Positions 43,971 to 55,583 of a stretch of DNA of 64,000 bases are shown here, piece by piece. Position numbers and translations under genes: made by a program. This DNA is from Volvariella volvacea V23. Taxonomy: Eukaryota > Basidiomycota > Agaricomycetes > Agaricales > Pluteaceae. Each line of letters begins with the position of its first letter. Position 1 is the first letter of the stretch. Where the stretch lies: assembly GCA_000349905.1 (NCBI GenBank), contig KB722736.1:3631057-3695056 (forward strand). The letters run 5' to 3'. The notes under the pieces are model-generated. The model did not search any database. It was not told the origin of the DNA and saw only the letters and a program-made list of their open reading frames with translations.

Positions 43971-45681
43971 TTAGAGGGGGAGCTTTTGACCACCAACGAG
44001 GTTCTGGAAGACACCATTAGGGTCGTAAGCAGCAGCAACTTCCTGCAAGAACTGGATATTCTCAGCGCCATAGCTCCCGATGACTGGCTGGTTGAAGGCA
44101 GAGTAGTTCCACATGCTGTAGCGATACGTGGTGAGTTTATGGTCCCAGGTGATGCAAGTTTAATATCCACTTACATGTAGCGGTGAAGGCGACCGCGCTC
44201 TTGGGCAAGTTGACGAATACTCTCGACGAACTCATCGTGTGCAGCGAACAATGCCTCGGAATCTTCAAGGTTCTTTGCAGTAACACCGAAGTATTGGACT
44301 AGAGCACAATGCGAGTCAGCTACAATCGCGATGCAGAGAAGAGCAAGCACGAACTGGAAAGTGTTTCTTCGATGCCCTCAAGGCCAAGGACGTTACCACC
44401 GTTCTCGATACCCTTCTGAACCATGAACGGAGTGATGGGCATCTTGCAGTGCAACGCATAGAAGCCTTCGATATGAACCCACGATTGCGCGAATGCATGG
44501 AATCTCTCCGAAATCTCGCGGAAGAGTTCGCGGTCGGCAAAGATGGTGATGGTGCGCTGTTGTTGAGCGTCTCCATTGAAGTATCCATCGTGGTTCTCGA
44601 ATGAGAGAGGTGCAAGAGCCGATGTGTTACGAATGGTGTTGTGGACCCATGGAACGTCGACCCAAGGTTGAAGTGAAGGGGGAAGTTGAGGTTGGTTGCT
44701 GAGGTATAGGAATGGTGTGAACGATTCACGTTGACCAGTGGCTCCATTGAATCCCCACTGAGGAAGAATATGGGTAAGCTTGTCGTTAACTGCAGCGTCT
44801 ACGTGATAGTGATATGCCAAATCATCATAGAATGGCATGGCCTCTTCGCCATAGGTGACCAATCCACCGAGAACGGTCTCGGGGTAGTCGAAGATCTTGA
44901 TGTCGTAGCGAGTGACGACACCAAAGTTGTTGCCACCGCCCTTGAGCGCCTTGTGGAGATCGGGATGTGAGTCTGCGGATGCAATGACAACGGTTCCATT
45001 GGCGAGAACAACCTCGTGAGCGACGACGTTGTCGACGGAAAGACCCTCAGGGTTGTTGAGGTAGGACAAGCCAGCACCGAGAAGGAGACCAGTTCCGACT
45101 TGAGCATACCGACCGAGGACACCGACTTTATGATATACGTCGGTCGCGGAGTATACTTCGTGGAATCGATTGCCGGGACCAATGCTGGCAATGTTGTTGA
45201 CTGGGTCGATATCACGTTGCTTGAAGTTGGTCATGGCAATGGTGACACCACCGATGTTACCAGCAGCGCCGACTGAAGAGTGGTGACCACCGGCGCGAAC
45301 GGAGAATCTACACTCGTTGGCAGAGAGCAATCCAACAGCGGTAGCAACCTCTGCTGTGACGTCGGGGGTGAAGTAGCAGTTGGGTGACAGGGTGCAGCTC
45401 GATGCTATTACCAGGATGAGCGAATAAAGTGCTATCGCAGGTATGGGCACTTACACCAATAGGCATCGGTTTCTTGACTGAATCTGGATGTTCCAGGGTA
45501 GTTGACCTTGTCAGGGAAGACGTCTTGCAGGATGGCGCACTACAAGTACTGTTAGTACCCTCCTGGTAACTGGTTTCAGAGTACGCACACAGTCGACTTG
45601 ACGAGCTTCATTGGCAGGCGCAGGAAGTGCAGAGACGATAGCAGCGCTGACTAGAGCAAGCAAGGAGGCGGTATGGCGCAT
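43971..45681 (-). CDS. Secreted FAD-linked oxidase, BBE / oligosaccharide-oxidase (AA7-like) type
   Basis: Proteins of this family oxidise alcohols, often the reducing end of oligosaccharides, passing electrons to oxygen. Five exons (45589-45681, 45455-45539, 44355-45404, 44175-44298, 43971-44115) give 498 residues, the family's normal length. The start ATG is at 45681 and opens a signal peptide (MRHTASLLALVSAAIVSALP). The PCMH-type FAD domain has R-A-G-G-H-H with His100 as the covalent flavin ligand. The second-site motif G-x-C-x-x-V-G reads G-R-Y-A-Q-V-G, so Cys is replaced by Tyr159 and the flavin is probably attached by one bond only. The C-terminal BBE segment (NYSAFNQPVIGSYG, YDPNGVFQNL) is present. 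Substrate is not predicted from sequence. It is head-to-head with a pectin lyase gene. Confidence 0.93.
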
Positions 45682-47923
45682 GTTGAAGAGCAAGATATTC
45701 TATGGAGTTCTGTAAGGTCTAAGGAGTCTAGGAATCTGGAAGGATGTGAGTGATGTTTCCTGATGCTGCAGAATGCCTGGTTTTTATATGCTCTTATAGC
45801 ACCCCCTCAAGCGTCGTTAAAACGCGCAATTGTATTATCCCGATACGAATGATGAGTATCGTCGACTGATACCACCTAGAACGCAACAGTACAACATACC
45901 TACATTCTGCAGTCGCGCTTAGCCGACATGGACGTGAATTGGGACCGGAGTGCCATTATGCAGCATGCTCGCTCCGGATCTTTGAATGGAAGCGCCTAAC
46001 AACGATGTTTTGCACGCTCGGGGTAGGGTCGATTGCAGAACGTCGGTGTACGTTGTATGTCATGTTAGTATCTATCCCTGTAGTTTGAATAACGCCAGAG
46101 CTACTTTTAGGATGACGACGGATGCATAGTAGGTGCATTGGTAACATTTGATCCGTCAACCCCACCCTTGTGAGGCCACTTTTGTGGCATTAAATCTTCG
46201 CTGCATCATCGTCACATGCAGGTCTAGATGCACGGATAGCATATGGGAGTAACGAGCTCGACGTTACCCCTCGATGGGACTTACGAGTGCCCGGAATCGG
46301 TGATCAATTCACTACCGATCCGTCGAGTCTTTATGATGGCTAACTGAGGACAACATTATCATTATGCCGACCACGATGTTTACGGTGTTTCTGGAAATTA
46401 TCTGCGCTGTTGCACATCTCTGGTTCGTCATCCCTTACTCAAAATTTTCATGAAGAAATGAACCTATAGGGTCGCTCTTGCCTTTACTGCAGGTCTGCGT
46501 GCCATCCACCGCCACTCAAACTCGGTTGCTACAGGATATGAACGATCAACACTACCGGCATGCCGACGTCCAAGTGGCTTTTTCTCGGCCTTGCAATATA
46601 CAAGTGGATGCGCCAAGCATTACTCTTCTCGTATCACGATCAGGAGGACTCAGAGGTCTGATATGGCTACCACTCTGGTCCGTTCAATCTTCAAGCGACG
46701 ACTTTATTTCAGCTCGCAGATGTTGATCACCGGGACTTTATCTTCATTATCTGATATTCTACCCGCAAGTTCGATAGGGATAATCGAGTTGGCGAGGGTT
46801 CTGTTGCATAGGAGAGAATCGGCAGACAGTGTTATCTGCCGATACTATCCCTATGCAGCAGAAACAACCTTTACTCTTCCTTCTACAGGTCGTCAAATTG
46901 GCTGACCTACTTACAGGTAGAACACTCTTTATGAAACTGCACTTGGACATAGAATGTCGGGAGGCGACATAAGATGCGATTACCCTATTGGGAAAGATGC
47001 AAAGTTACCTGGATCATAGCATGCAAGGTCGCTCGCGTGTTTCTGTCCGCTGAAGGCGAGGAATTACGGTGTATGCTAATCGACTTTGGGATACTCGGAG
47101 AATTGCCGCGGACCATTAGTGTCAAGCCACGCTCCTGAGCTATTTGACATTTTTCGCCATTAAATTGTAAAGGTCAGGTCCACTTCCGTGCGCTAACAAT
47201 CATTTCAGGGAGAAGCAAAGAACACACATAATGCTGCATGGTGAATACCTTCTCTTGTGCGAGCATCGGGTACTTTGAAACGTTTGTACACACAGGTGAT
47301 CATAGTTGTGTGGGTAGCCGACAACTCCCGTCTACTTTTCCGTCCGAACAAGCGCCGTTGTTTGGACAGATTCCAGTCTCTAAGAAGCTTAACGACTCTA
47401 AATCACGATTGGTCCTGGCTCTGTTGACGACCTCCATTCGTCTTTTAGTACCCTCACGGGCCGTCATCCCTGCTTTATCCAGGGTATACCCGAACACTCA
47501 GCACAAGGAAGCTTGAATTCCTAATTGACTTGCGCTTGCCCATCCTCGGCATAACTTCTTCCCCAGCATGCCGACCCTGTTCCTCGCGGCTCCCTATTGC
47601 CAGAAGTGCCAGGAAATGCCTCACAAGGTCCATTGGAAATCTCCATACCGACAACAGAAGGCTTAAAGCGGGCCGCTTGCGTTGCCCGATATTCCAGCTG
47701 AATAGGACGCTCACTGAAGCTCAATGTTAAACTTCCCCGTGGGGTTTTTGGACGCACTTGGCTTACATCTACCACCTAAAGTGAGTTGCTTCCGCACTCG
47801 GTGATTTGTGCGACGATCACTCAACCTAGCGTATTCTTCGGGGAATTTCAGACGTCAGTTAGTATAAAGCCAGAAACCGAATAACCTAGAGGGTGCTGGC
47901 ACTCGAGCTCGGATTTCGCGGAA
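45682..47923. promoter_or_regulatory. Divergent intergenic region between FAD oxidase and rhamnogalacturonan lyase
   Basis: This 2.24-kb non-coding stretch separates two divergently transcribed genes for secreted proteins. It has no convincing open frame. An imperfect inverted repeat sits at 46801-46861, annotated separately. Confidence 0.45.
46801..46861. repeat. Long imperfect inverted repeat (hairpin), ~26-bp arms, 8-nt loop
   Basis: The left arm (46801-46826, starting ctgttgcatagg and ending atcggcaga) is almost the exact reverse complement of the right arm (46835-46861). The differences are one substitution near the end, one insertion and a short mismatch. The spacer is cagtgtta. It could be a remnant of a miniature inverted-repeat element, a structured transcript or a dyad binding site. 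Confidence 0.8.
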
Positions 47924-50802
47924 ATGCTGAAGAAGCTGCTACTGGGATTGTTGCACGTCGGGTCTCTGGCTTCCTTCGTGACCGCTTTTGGTCTTACTGA
48001 GTCCGGCAATTCGTACATTGTTCAAACGGATGGAGGTTTAGTGTTCACTGGTACGTCATCTTATCGTGGCGCCGCGGAGCGTTCAACTAATGCGGTCAAC
48101 TCGCAGTCGACAGGACAAATGGAGATATCACCTCCATGGTTTTCAATGGCATTGAGGTACGAGTTCCTTGTGCTCACACCAGCATGGAGCGTATCGTCTA
48201 ACGAAGGGAAATCTTTAGGCTCAAGATCAAGGCAGCAAGAAGAGTCACATAGGATCTGGAATTGGCGCATCATGCTCCTGGGTCCGCACGGGTAACGATA
48301 ATAACTACATCAAGATTACATGTACGACCTCCTCTCTCATACAGTACGTTTGACCCTAGAATCTTATTTCTCCATAAATTAACGAGTTCGCAGATACTAT
48401 GTTGCGAGGTACAAAGACCCGGCCATTCATATGGCAACCTAGTAAGCTTCACATATGTTAATCAGTTGTCGTTCCACCCCTGACTCTAATAACAGCATTA
48501 CTGCTGAACCTTCCGTTGGAGAACTACGTTTCATCGCCCGTCTCCGCCGCGCAGCCCTACCCAACGGATACCCACAATCCAACATCCAAGGTGGAACAGC
48601 AATTGAGGGCTCGGACGTCTTCCTTGTCAACGGCCAGACCCGCTGCAAGTTCTTCTCCTCCAGGCAGTTCATTGACGATCAAATTCATGGTGTTAGTGGG
48701 AATGGTATTGCAGCGTGGATGATCATTCCTGGGACGGGATATGAGAGCAGTTCCGGTGGCCCGTTCTTTAGGGACATTAACAACCAAGGAGGTATGCCTG
48801 ACGTTTCTTGCTGCACTGGCAACGTACTCATGTAACATGGAAACACACAGGCGATCAACAAGAACTATACTTCTGTGAGTTGACCTATAGACTGTCGTAA
48901 TTATCAGGGGGCTGACTTTGTTACTCTCTAGATATGGTAAATGTTTCTCCCACAGATGAAGCATCTGGCATTGGGCTAACTTGAAGCAAAGAATTCCGGT
49001 CACACTCAAACCGAAGGTGCGATCTAAATGCCAGCTTCCTTAGAAATTAATCCTGACCCGATTTTCAGCATATCGCATGGGCCTGCACGGCCCTTAGTGA
49101 GTTTGATTCCCCACTCATCATTCACTCTCCATAACCTTGGAACTCCCTTCTTCAGTGCTCTCTGGTTTACTACAGGCAGTCAGCCTTCGGCGGGCATAAG
49201 TAAGTTTCATAGCTCACTTTCATCAAGACAACTACTTACACTATGCATTCAGACACAGCCTTCTGGGATGGTCTCGGTATCAACGGCTGGGTACCTCAAT
49301 CCGGCCGTGGTCGTGTTACAGGACGTGCCTCCGGTATTCCTTCTCAATTCTCTGGTCTTCAATCCATCGGTTTCAAGAACAATAACGCGCAATACTGGTA
49401 TGTGCTCAATGTTCGACGTATTCGTCACTTCCATCCGTTAACTTCAGACATGTAGGGCTCGAACGGATAGCTCTGGAGCTTTCACGTCTCCGTATATGAA
49501 GCCCGGAACATATACCATGACATGTGAGTTTTGAATCCTCAAAAACATTGCTTGTGATACCAGCCTGCCTTCACAGTGTACAAGGTCGAATTAGGTGTGG
49601 CCTCGCAATCAGTTACTGTCTCAGCTGGTGGCGTCACTACTTCCAACATTGCATCTACTGAAGCTGTGAGTTCAGTTCCTCAGAAACTATTAGTCCGAGC
49701 AACGCTGAACTCCATTTCCTCTGTCCCCTAGAATCCGTCCGTGATCTGGCAAATCGGTGACTTCGACGGTACTCCAAGAGGATTCTTGAATGCAGAGTTA
49801 GTGTATACCCTGCTTACTTGATGTTGGTACTAACTACACATACTTCAGCAAAATTGAGACCATTCAGTATGTACCAACCGACGTGTGCCCCTTCATCAGC
49901 TCTAATGGTGTACCTGCAGCCCAAGCGACTCCCGTATGAGCAACTGGGGACCAAGTGGGTTTTGACCACTCCGATTGACCACTCCTTCCTCGCTTATCTG
50001 ATACTTTTAGTCACATTCACCGTCGGAAACTCTATCGGCTCTTTCCCAATGGCCATTTTCAAGGTAGGGGATAGTCATAAATTAGAACCCAAACTCACTG
50101 GGCACTAATCTTCACATACTTAGACAATCGGACCTGTCAGGATCCGCTTCACTCTTTCGTCTTCACAAGGTGCTATCTGTCATCTTACTATTCACCTGCT
50201 ATTCTGACCACTTTATTGGAACTTGAAGGTGGCGCGCGAACACTTCAGATCGGGACCACACTTGCGTTCGCTGGTATGCGATTATTGATTGGCTTGTCAG
50301 CAAGCAGCTTGCTTATCCTGTGCACCAATTACAGGTGGACGACCTCAGGTTACTGTGAATGGCTGGACCGGTCCTGCTCCCCCGGTTCCAGACCAACCCA
50401 ACTCTCGAGGTAAGATTGCTTTCATCGGTAAATTTTTGACAAAAAATGCCAATAAAACATTTAGGTGTCACTCGCGGCACATGGAGGGGAAATGTAAGTT
50501 CGGTTTGAGATTTCGCGAATTAGCGCTTTAACCCTGCCAAAATTACAGAATATCATGTACACAGTCAACATCCGTACGTCTTCCTTGCGGTGGCCATGCT
50601 CTGAAAAAGCTGACACAGATTTATCAGCCTCTGGTGTCCTGTACACTGGCTCAAGCGTCAACGAGATTACTATTAATGTTATCTCTGGTTCATCTGGTGA
50701 TATGTACTTGTAAGTGCTTCCTCCAAGTGACGACAGGACCAACACTAACTGGGATACTGAAGGTCTCCAAATCTCATCTTTGATGCAGTCCGCCTCTACT
50801 GA
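47924..50802 (+). CDS. Secreted rhamnogalacturonan lyase, polysaccharide lyase family 4
   Basis: It cleaves the alternating rhamnose/galacturonate backbone of pectin (rhamnogalacturonan I) by beta-elimination outside the cell. Twenty-four exons can be placed in phase: 47924-48050, 48107-48156, 48219-48343, 48394-48441, 48496-48791, 48851-48874, 48932-48936, 48992-49016, 49069-49096, 49156-49199, 49253-49397, 49456-49523, 49577-49665, 49732-49796, 49849-49866, 49920-49954, 50011-50063, 50124-50169, 50229-50273, 50335-50409, 50465-50493, 50549-50573, 50628-50709, 50763-50802. Total 528 residues, the normal length of fungal PL4 lyases. A signal peptide ([21 protein letters not shown]) leads. Family landmarks include [33 protein letters not shown] and [13 protein letters not shown]. 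Exon 7 is just 5 nt. Confidence 0.93.
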
Positions 50803-51238
50803 TGGAGAGGAAGTGGAACTCAGATTGAATAGCGGATAATGAGGCGAATTCCCTGTACCTGCTGATACCCTTGAAAATGAATATATGTCTGCGTCGGTGA
50901 TGGACGACCTGTGAGGAATCGAAATATCAGTGATCCTTCGTATTGGTTATAATATGCATACGAAGCTCTTCAGGGCTCGCTGATCTCATATAAAGCATAT
51001 CATTACACTTAATGACTTGTGGCCGTATCAAATGGGATCAAGAGGGGGTAATCTCCCAGAGACGTTCCAGTTGGTGGCTCACCCTGTTGTGCGATGTGCT
51101 CCAAACAAAAGCTGCTAAATAGATAAGGTACACGCCGTACCATGGGTAGCCATTCCAAATACATAAAACTTGCGTGAGACGAGGTCATAATGAGGAATAA
51201 TTGACTCAGAGTGCCATCAACGCTCCTATCCTGCGTCA
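50803..51238. other. Convergent 3' ends of lyase and CBS-domain genes
   Basis: 435 bp between two convergent genes; nothing recognised. Confidence 0.5.
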
Positions 51239-51986
51239 TCAGAGTCCCCTGCGCGACACAAAGTTCTCCAGGTCTTGGATAGTTGCAACAGCGAGCACAA
51301 ACTTCTTGCCACTGTCCGTCACTGGATGTATAACCGGACAATGCGGGTTCAAAAAGCAAGGCGTTGATATAGTGAAGATATCACGCACCAAGAGCAAACT
51401 CGTTCTTCTTCAGGAAGTCTTCCAAGTCATCAAGAGGTGATAGCGGCGTGATGAGTGTATAGGGCTCTGAGATTTTGCGATTGAATTTGGTCATATACTG
51501 TGAGACCTTATCGTCCTGTTCCCATGATAGGTAGCGATGCAATCATCACCAGATATAGCAATGAGTAGTGGGTAGGGAGAAAAAGCAGCGATTGGCATAC
51601 CGGGTTGGCTTGACCCGCTTCCCACTTGGACTTCAACTGTGCAACGTCCACGTATCCCAAGGGTCTTCGATTCCGGTCAAGAACCCTATAGATTGTACAT
51701 TCGTTAGCTGGCTCTTGCTCCAAACATTATGAGAAGCAGCTCACGGAATATAAGAGAAGTCTCTATCATAAGCAGCTTCAATAGCTCGTACAATGGATTG
51801 GTTCCACGGTAGCGAGAAAGCAGGTGGCAGTTGGAGGTCCTAATGCAGGATCATCACTACACTGAGCCCGTCAATTGGCTCGTACTGGGAAGACTCTACC
51901 TCAACAACAGCACCTCGGTATTTGTCCTGCTTCCATGCGTCAAAAGAGTTTAGTGCGGGCGTCGTTTGTGTCGTCGTGGCAGCCAT
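51239..51986 (-). CDS. Small CBS-domain protein
   Basis: Five exons (51900-51986, 51745-51839, 51601-51685, 51389-51515, 51239-51321) close in phase to 158 residues. The protein is essentially a Bateman-type pair of CBS repeats. The first (about 30-90) contains IVRAIEAAYDRDFSYIPVLD and the RRPLGYVDV strand. The second (about 92-155) contains VSQYMTKF, PLSPLDDLEDFLKKNEFALV and KKFVLAVATIQDL. CBS pairs bind adenine nucleotides and often regulate a partner enzyme or channel. Here no catalytic domain is attached, so it may sense nucleotides or act in trans. It shares a 160-bp bidirectional promoter with MLH1. Confidence 0.85.
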
Positions 51987-52070
51987 TAGGATTGCCGTCT
52001 AAAAAGTAGGTCGAGAAACGGAATAAAAGTGGCACCAACGTCGGTCGATAGCAGTCTCATGCGGATCTAA

Positions 52071-52113
52071 TTAGGGTTAGCGTCATCCAACTCCAGATTA
52101 GGGTTAGGGGTTA
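52071..52113. promoter_or_regulatory. Telomere-like TTAGGG boxes in a bidirectional promoter
   Basis: TTAGGGTTAG at 52071-52080 and TTAGGGTTAGGGGTTA at 52098-52113 lie in the 160 bp between the divergent CBS and MLH1 starts. TTAGGG is the usual telomere repeat of filamentous fungi and is the site of Tbf1/TRF-like Myb factors, which also act at gene promoters in yeasts. The regulatory role here is inferred. Confidence 0.5.
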
Positions 52114-52146
52114 ATCCAATTACTTCTCTTTCACCAAGTCCACATC

Positions 52147-55100
52147 ATGTCTACACACCAGGAACAACCACGCGCGTCGTCCCCGGAACCACCAGGTCCA
52201 TTGCCCATCAAGAAATTGCAAGAGTCTTTGATAAACAAGATTGCTGCGGGCGAAGTCAGTTTTTGCAGGGCCAATGAGTGCATGTACTGACAAGGCGTCG
52301 TTGCCAAGATCATACACCGGCCAGTGTCTGCTCTGAAAGAACTACTGGAAAACTCTCTTGACGCGGGCGCAACCTCTATCTCAGTAACAGTCAAAGATGG
52401 CGGCATGAAGCTATTGCAAATTCAGGATAATGGCTGTGGCATTAGGGTTTGTTTCGATTTCGTGCATGCACCCACAAGTCGCGTTAATTGAGGTAGAAAG
52501 CTGATCTGCCCATCCTCGCTGAACGATTTACAACATCAAAACTCTCCAATTTCTCGGATTTATCGCGACTTACGACCTATGGGTTCCGCGGAGAGGCGTT
52601 GGCGTCAATCTCTCATGTGGCTCATCTGAGTGTCATTACCAAGACTAAGAAGGATACTTGCGCGTGGAAGTGTGTTCGTGTTCTTTTGTGAGCACTCTGT
52701 AAGGTGCTAATTGGCTGTAAAAGAGCATGCTATCTAGATGGAACACCAGTCGGAGAGAAGCCAGGCCAGAATGCCGATCCAAAGCCTTGTGCAGGAAACA
52801 ACGGCACAACGATCATTGTGAGCTGAGCATTCGCCACCACGCCACTTTAATTCAACTCTGCGTTTGGATAGATTGAGGACCTGTTTTACAACATTCCAAC
52901 GAGACTGTCTGCATTACGAAGCTCCTCAGAGGAGTACTCGCGTATACTCGACGTGCTCACTAAATATGCTGTGCATAACTGCAAAGTTGCCTTTTCTTGC
53001 AAAAAGGTGACACAGCGCTTGCTCTTATCTCCAGCCAACAAATTGATCTCATTTTCCTGTGACACAGGCAGGCTCGTCGAACGTGGATTTGTCCACACCT
53101 TCCAATTCTCAGGTGCCCAATGCTATTCGATTACTGTATGGACACACTATCGCCAAGGAATTGCTGCACGTCAAGGTGTCTTCCAAAAGCGGTGGTGACG
53201 GGCAAAGTGCAATCCATCACAGTGATGACCCGGAAGCCTGGGCAGCTGAGGCACACTTCACGAACGCGAATTACCAAGGGAAGAAAACCGTCTTCTTACT
53301 TTTCATCAATCGTGAGTTTTAAAATAATTAAATATCTGCTTATGCACTAAACATGTGCCTCTATGAGATCGACTTGTTGAATCATCTCGGATGAAACGAT
53401 CCATGGAGGGGGTATATAGCGCAATTCTGCCCAAGGGAACAGCACCCTTTGTTTATCTGAGGCACGTGTAGCTGTTACAATTTCGCTGTAGGGCTAATGT
53501 ATCTCACAGCTTGTTGATTGATCCACGCTCAGTTGATGTCAATGTACACCCTACCAAAAGAGAGGTGCACTTTCTCAACGAAGATGCCATCACCGAGAAG
53601 ATCGCAGATACACTCCAAAAGACGTTGGCCGCCCAGAGCCAATCTAGGTCATTTGAATATCAGGTCCGTTACCCAGTTTCTTCTCCGATGTTGGCCGATA
53701 CTGATATCCCTACGTAGACCCTATTGACGGGTGGTATAGCATCTACTGAGCCCATTAACCCAAGAAAAAGAAAGGGCAAAGATAGAGAAACCGGACGTGC
53801 CGATTCGGACCGAGGAGAGGGATCATCAGCCACCTCTTCTATACTACGTACGTCTCTGCATGTCCCGTCGGTGTGCCTACACGCCCTGCAACTTAACAGC
53901 ATTAGCTCACTAGTGATATCCCCATAGCCTCTTACCCTCAACCACAACGAACAGCATCTCAACATAAAGTTAGAACTTCTCAAGCAGACCGAACCTTGGA
54001 TTCTATGTTCCCTGTTTTGAACCCAGCCCATTTGGAGAAAACGAGGAACGGGAGTGCTACCGGTTCAAGCTCAGCGCCTGGCGGTGGTGAGAGTTCGGGA
54101 ACAGCACGATCGAAAACGAAGGATGTTAACGAGTCGGAGTGTTATTTGACATCCGTGTTAACTCTGCGAGAGAACGTAAAGAAGGGAAAGCACCGGGGTT
54201 CGTGCCGTTCTTTTGTAGCTTCTGAATTGGGATATGTTCTGAAAATGGGACTTTATCCAGCGCTCACGGAGATACTGGAGAAGCACATTTTCGTCGGGAT
54301 CGTCGACCTTGAGAAGACATTGTCCTTGATTCAATATTCGACAAATTTGTATCTCGTCAATCATGCATCATTGGCGTATGTAGCCACTCCCAGTTCACAC
54401 GCGTCTACTGACGCCCATTCCTTTAAATTACTGATTTGGGTTTTGCACAGGAAAGAGCTATTCTATCAGCTCGGACTACGTCAATTCGGCGACTTCAGTC
54501 GCATCCGGCTCGAACCTCCGCCGTCCTTGCGCGATCTCATCGAAATTGCGGTTAACGCTCAAGGAGAATCGATAAAAAACACAAGCCTCACGAAATCTCA
54601 GATCATCGACCGTATCGTTTCTGTTCTAATGACGCGTAAGGATATGCTGTCGGAATACTTTTCATTAGATTTTTCCGAAGAAGGGAACGTGGAGAGTCTT
54701 CCTTTGCTATTGCCGGATTATACGCCAAGTTTGGATAATCTACCCACATTCCTGATGAGACTGGGACCACAGGTAAGGACTCAAGCTCATTTTGAAGCGC
54801 TCAATAATTATCTGACACTATCTAATACCTTGCGCCTCTTACTATAGGTTGAATGGACTTCCGAAATGGAGTGCTTTGACACATTCTTCCGCGAACTGGC
54901 GCTGTTCTATGCGCCTAGTCCATCTCTTGTACTACCATCTGGCACAAACAAGCCTCAACCCTCACAACCTTCGTCAATGAATGAGCAAGCCACCGAGCAG
55001 CCAGATCAGGCATCGGGCTCAGACGGGAAATCAACTGTCTCTAGTAAAGACGACGCAGAATCAGAAGAACGGGAGGCCCAAGAAAAGGCTGAACGATGGC

Positions 55101-55225
55101 AGATTCAGCATATAATATTCCCCGCTTTTAGGAGGTATATGAAGGCTCCGAAGAGTTTGTTGGACCGGGATGTCGTACAGATCGCCAGTTTGCCAGAGTT
55201 ATACAAGGTATTTGAACGGTGCTAG
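52147..55225 (+). CDS. MLH1: DNA mismatch repair protein MLH1 (MutL homologue)
   Basis: MLH1 pairs with PMS1-type partners to form the MutL-alpha endonuclease in nuclear mismatch repair. Twelve exons (52147-52254, 52309-52446, 52497-52669, 52724-52817, 52872-53006, 53068-53311, 53368-53461, 53510-53663, 53718-53847, 53928-54375, 54451-54772, 54848-55225) give 805 residues in phase. GHKL ATPase motifs are intact: [17 protein letters not shown] and [15 protein letters not shown]. The transducer domain has [13 protein letters not shown] Ser/Arg-rich linker precedes the C-terminal dimerisation domain. The protein ends in FERC, the conserved MLH1 C-terminus that completes the partner's metal site. 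Exon 7 is followed by a GC-AG intron, required by phase. No defect is seen. Confidence 0.97.
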
Positions 55226-55583
55226 TCGATTGACTGCTTTTACGGGTTTCGTTGGTTGGAGTGGCATTCGTGATAGCACTCGGATATTTTTAACTCAATA
55301 ATAACGGGTATGGATATGATATGGTACCTATTGGTTCGAGATTTCTTGGTTAGGTATAACGATACTAGTCTATTGTTGCATGCGTCCTAATTCTTATACC
55401 ACAATGCGGACAATATTCGCGATGCGGCTTATCAGGCGATTTAGTTGTAGGTACACTGAAATGGAACTGAACATGATATCGATACGAAGATAAATACCAC
55501 AAAAAGCTGTTGGCAATTCTGGAACCACCTGCCCTCATCCTAGGCAGCTCCAGTCACCCTCTCTAGGTGCTGATATTTTATGC
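55226..55583. other. Convergent 3' region of MLH1 and the F-box gene
   Basis: 358 bp; nothing recognised. Confidence 0.5.
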
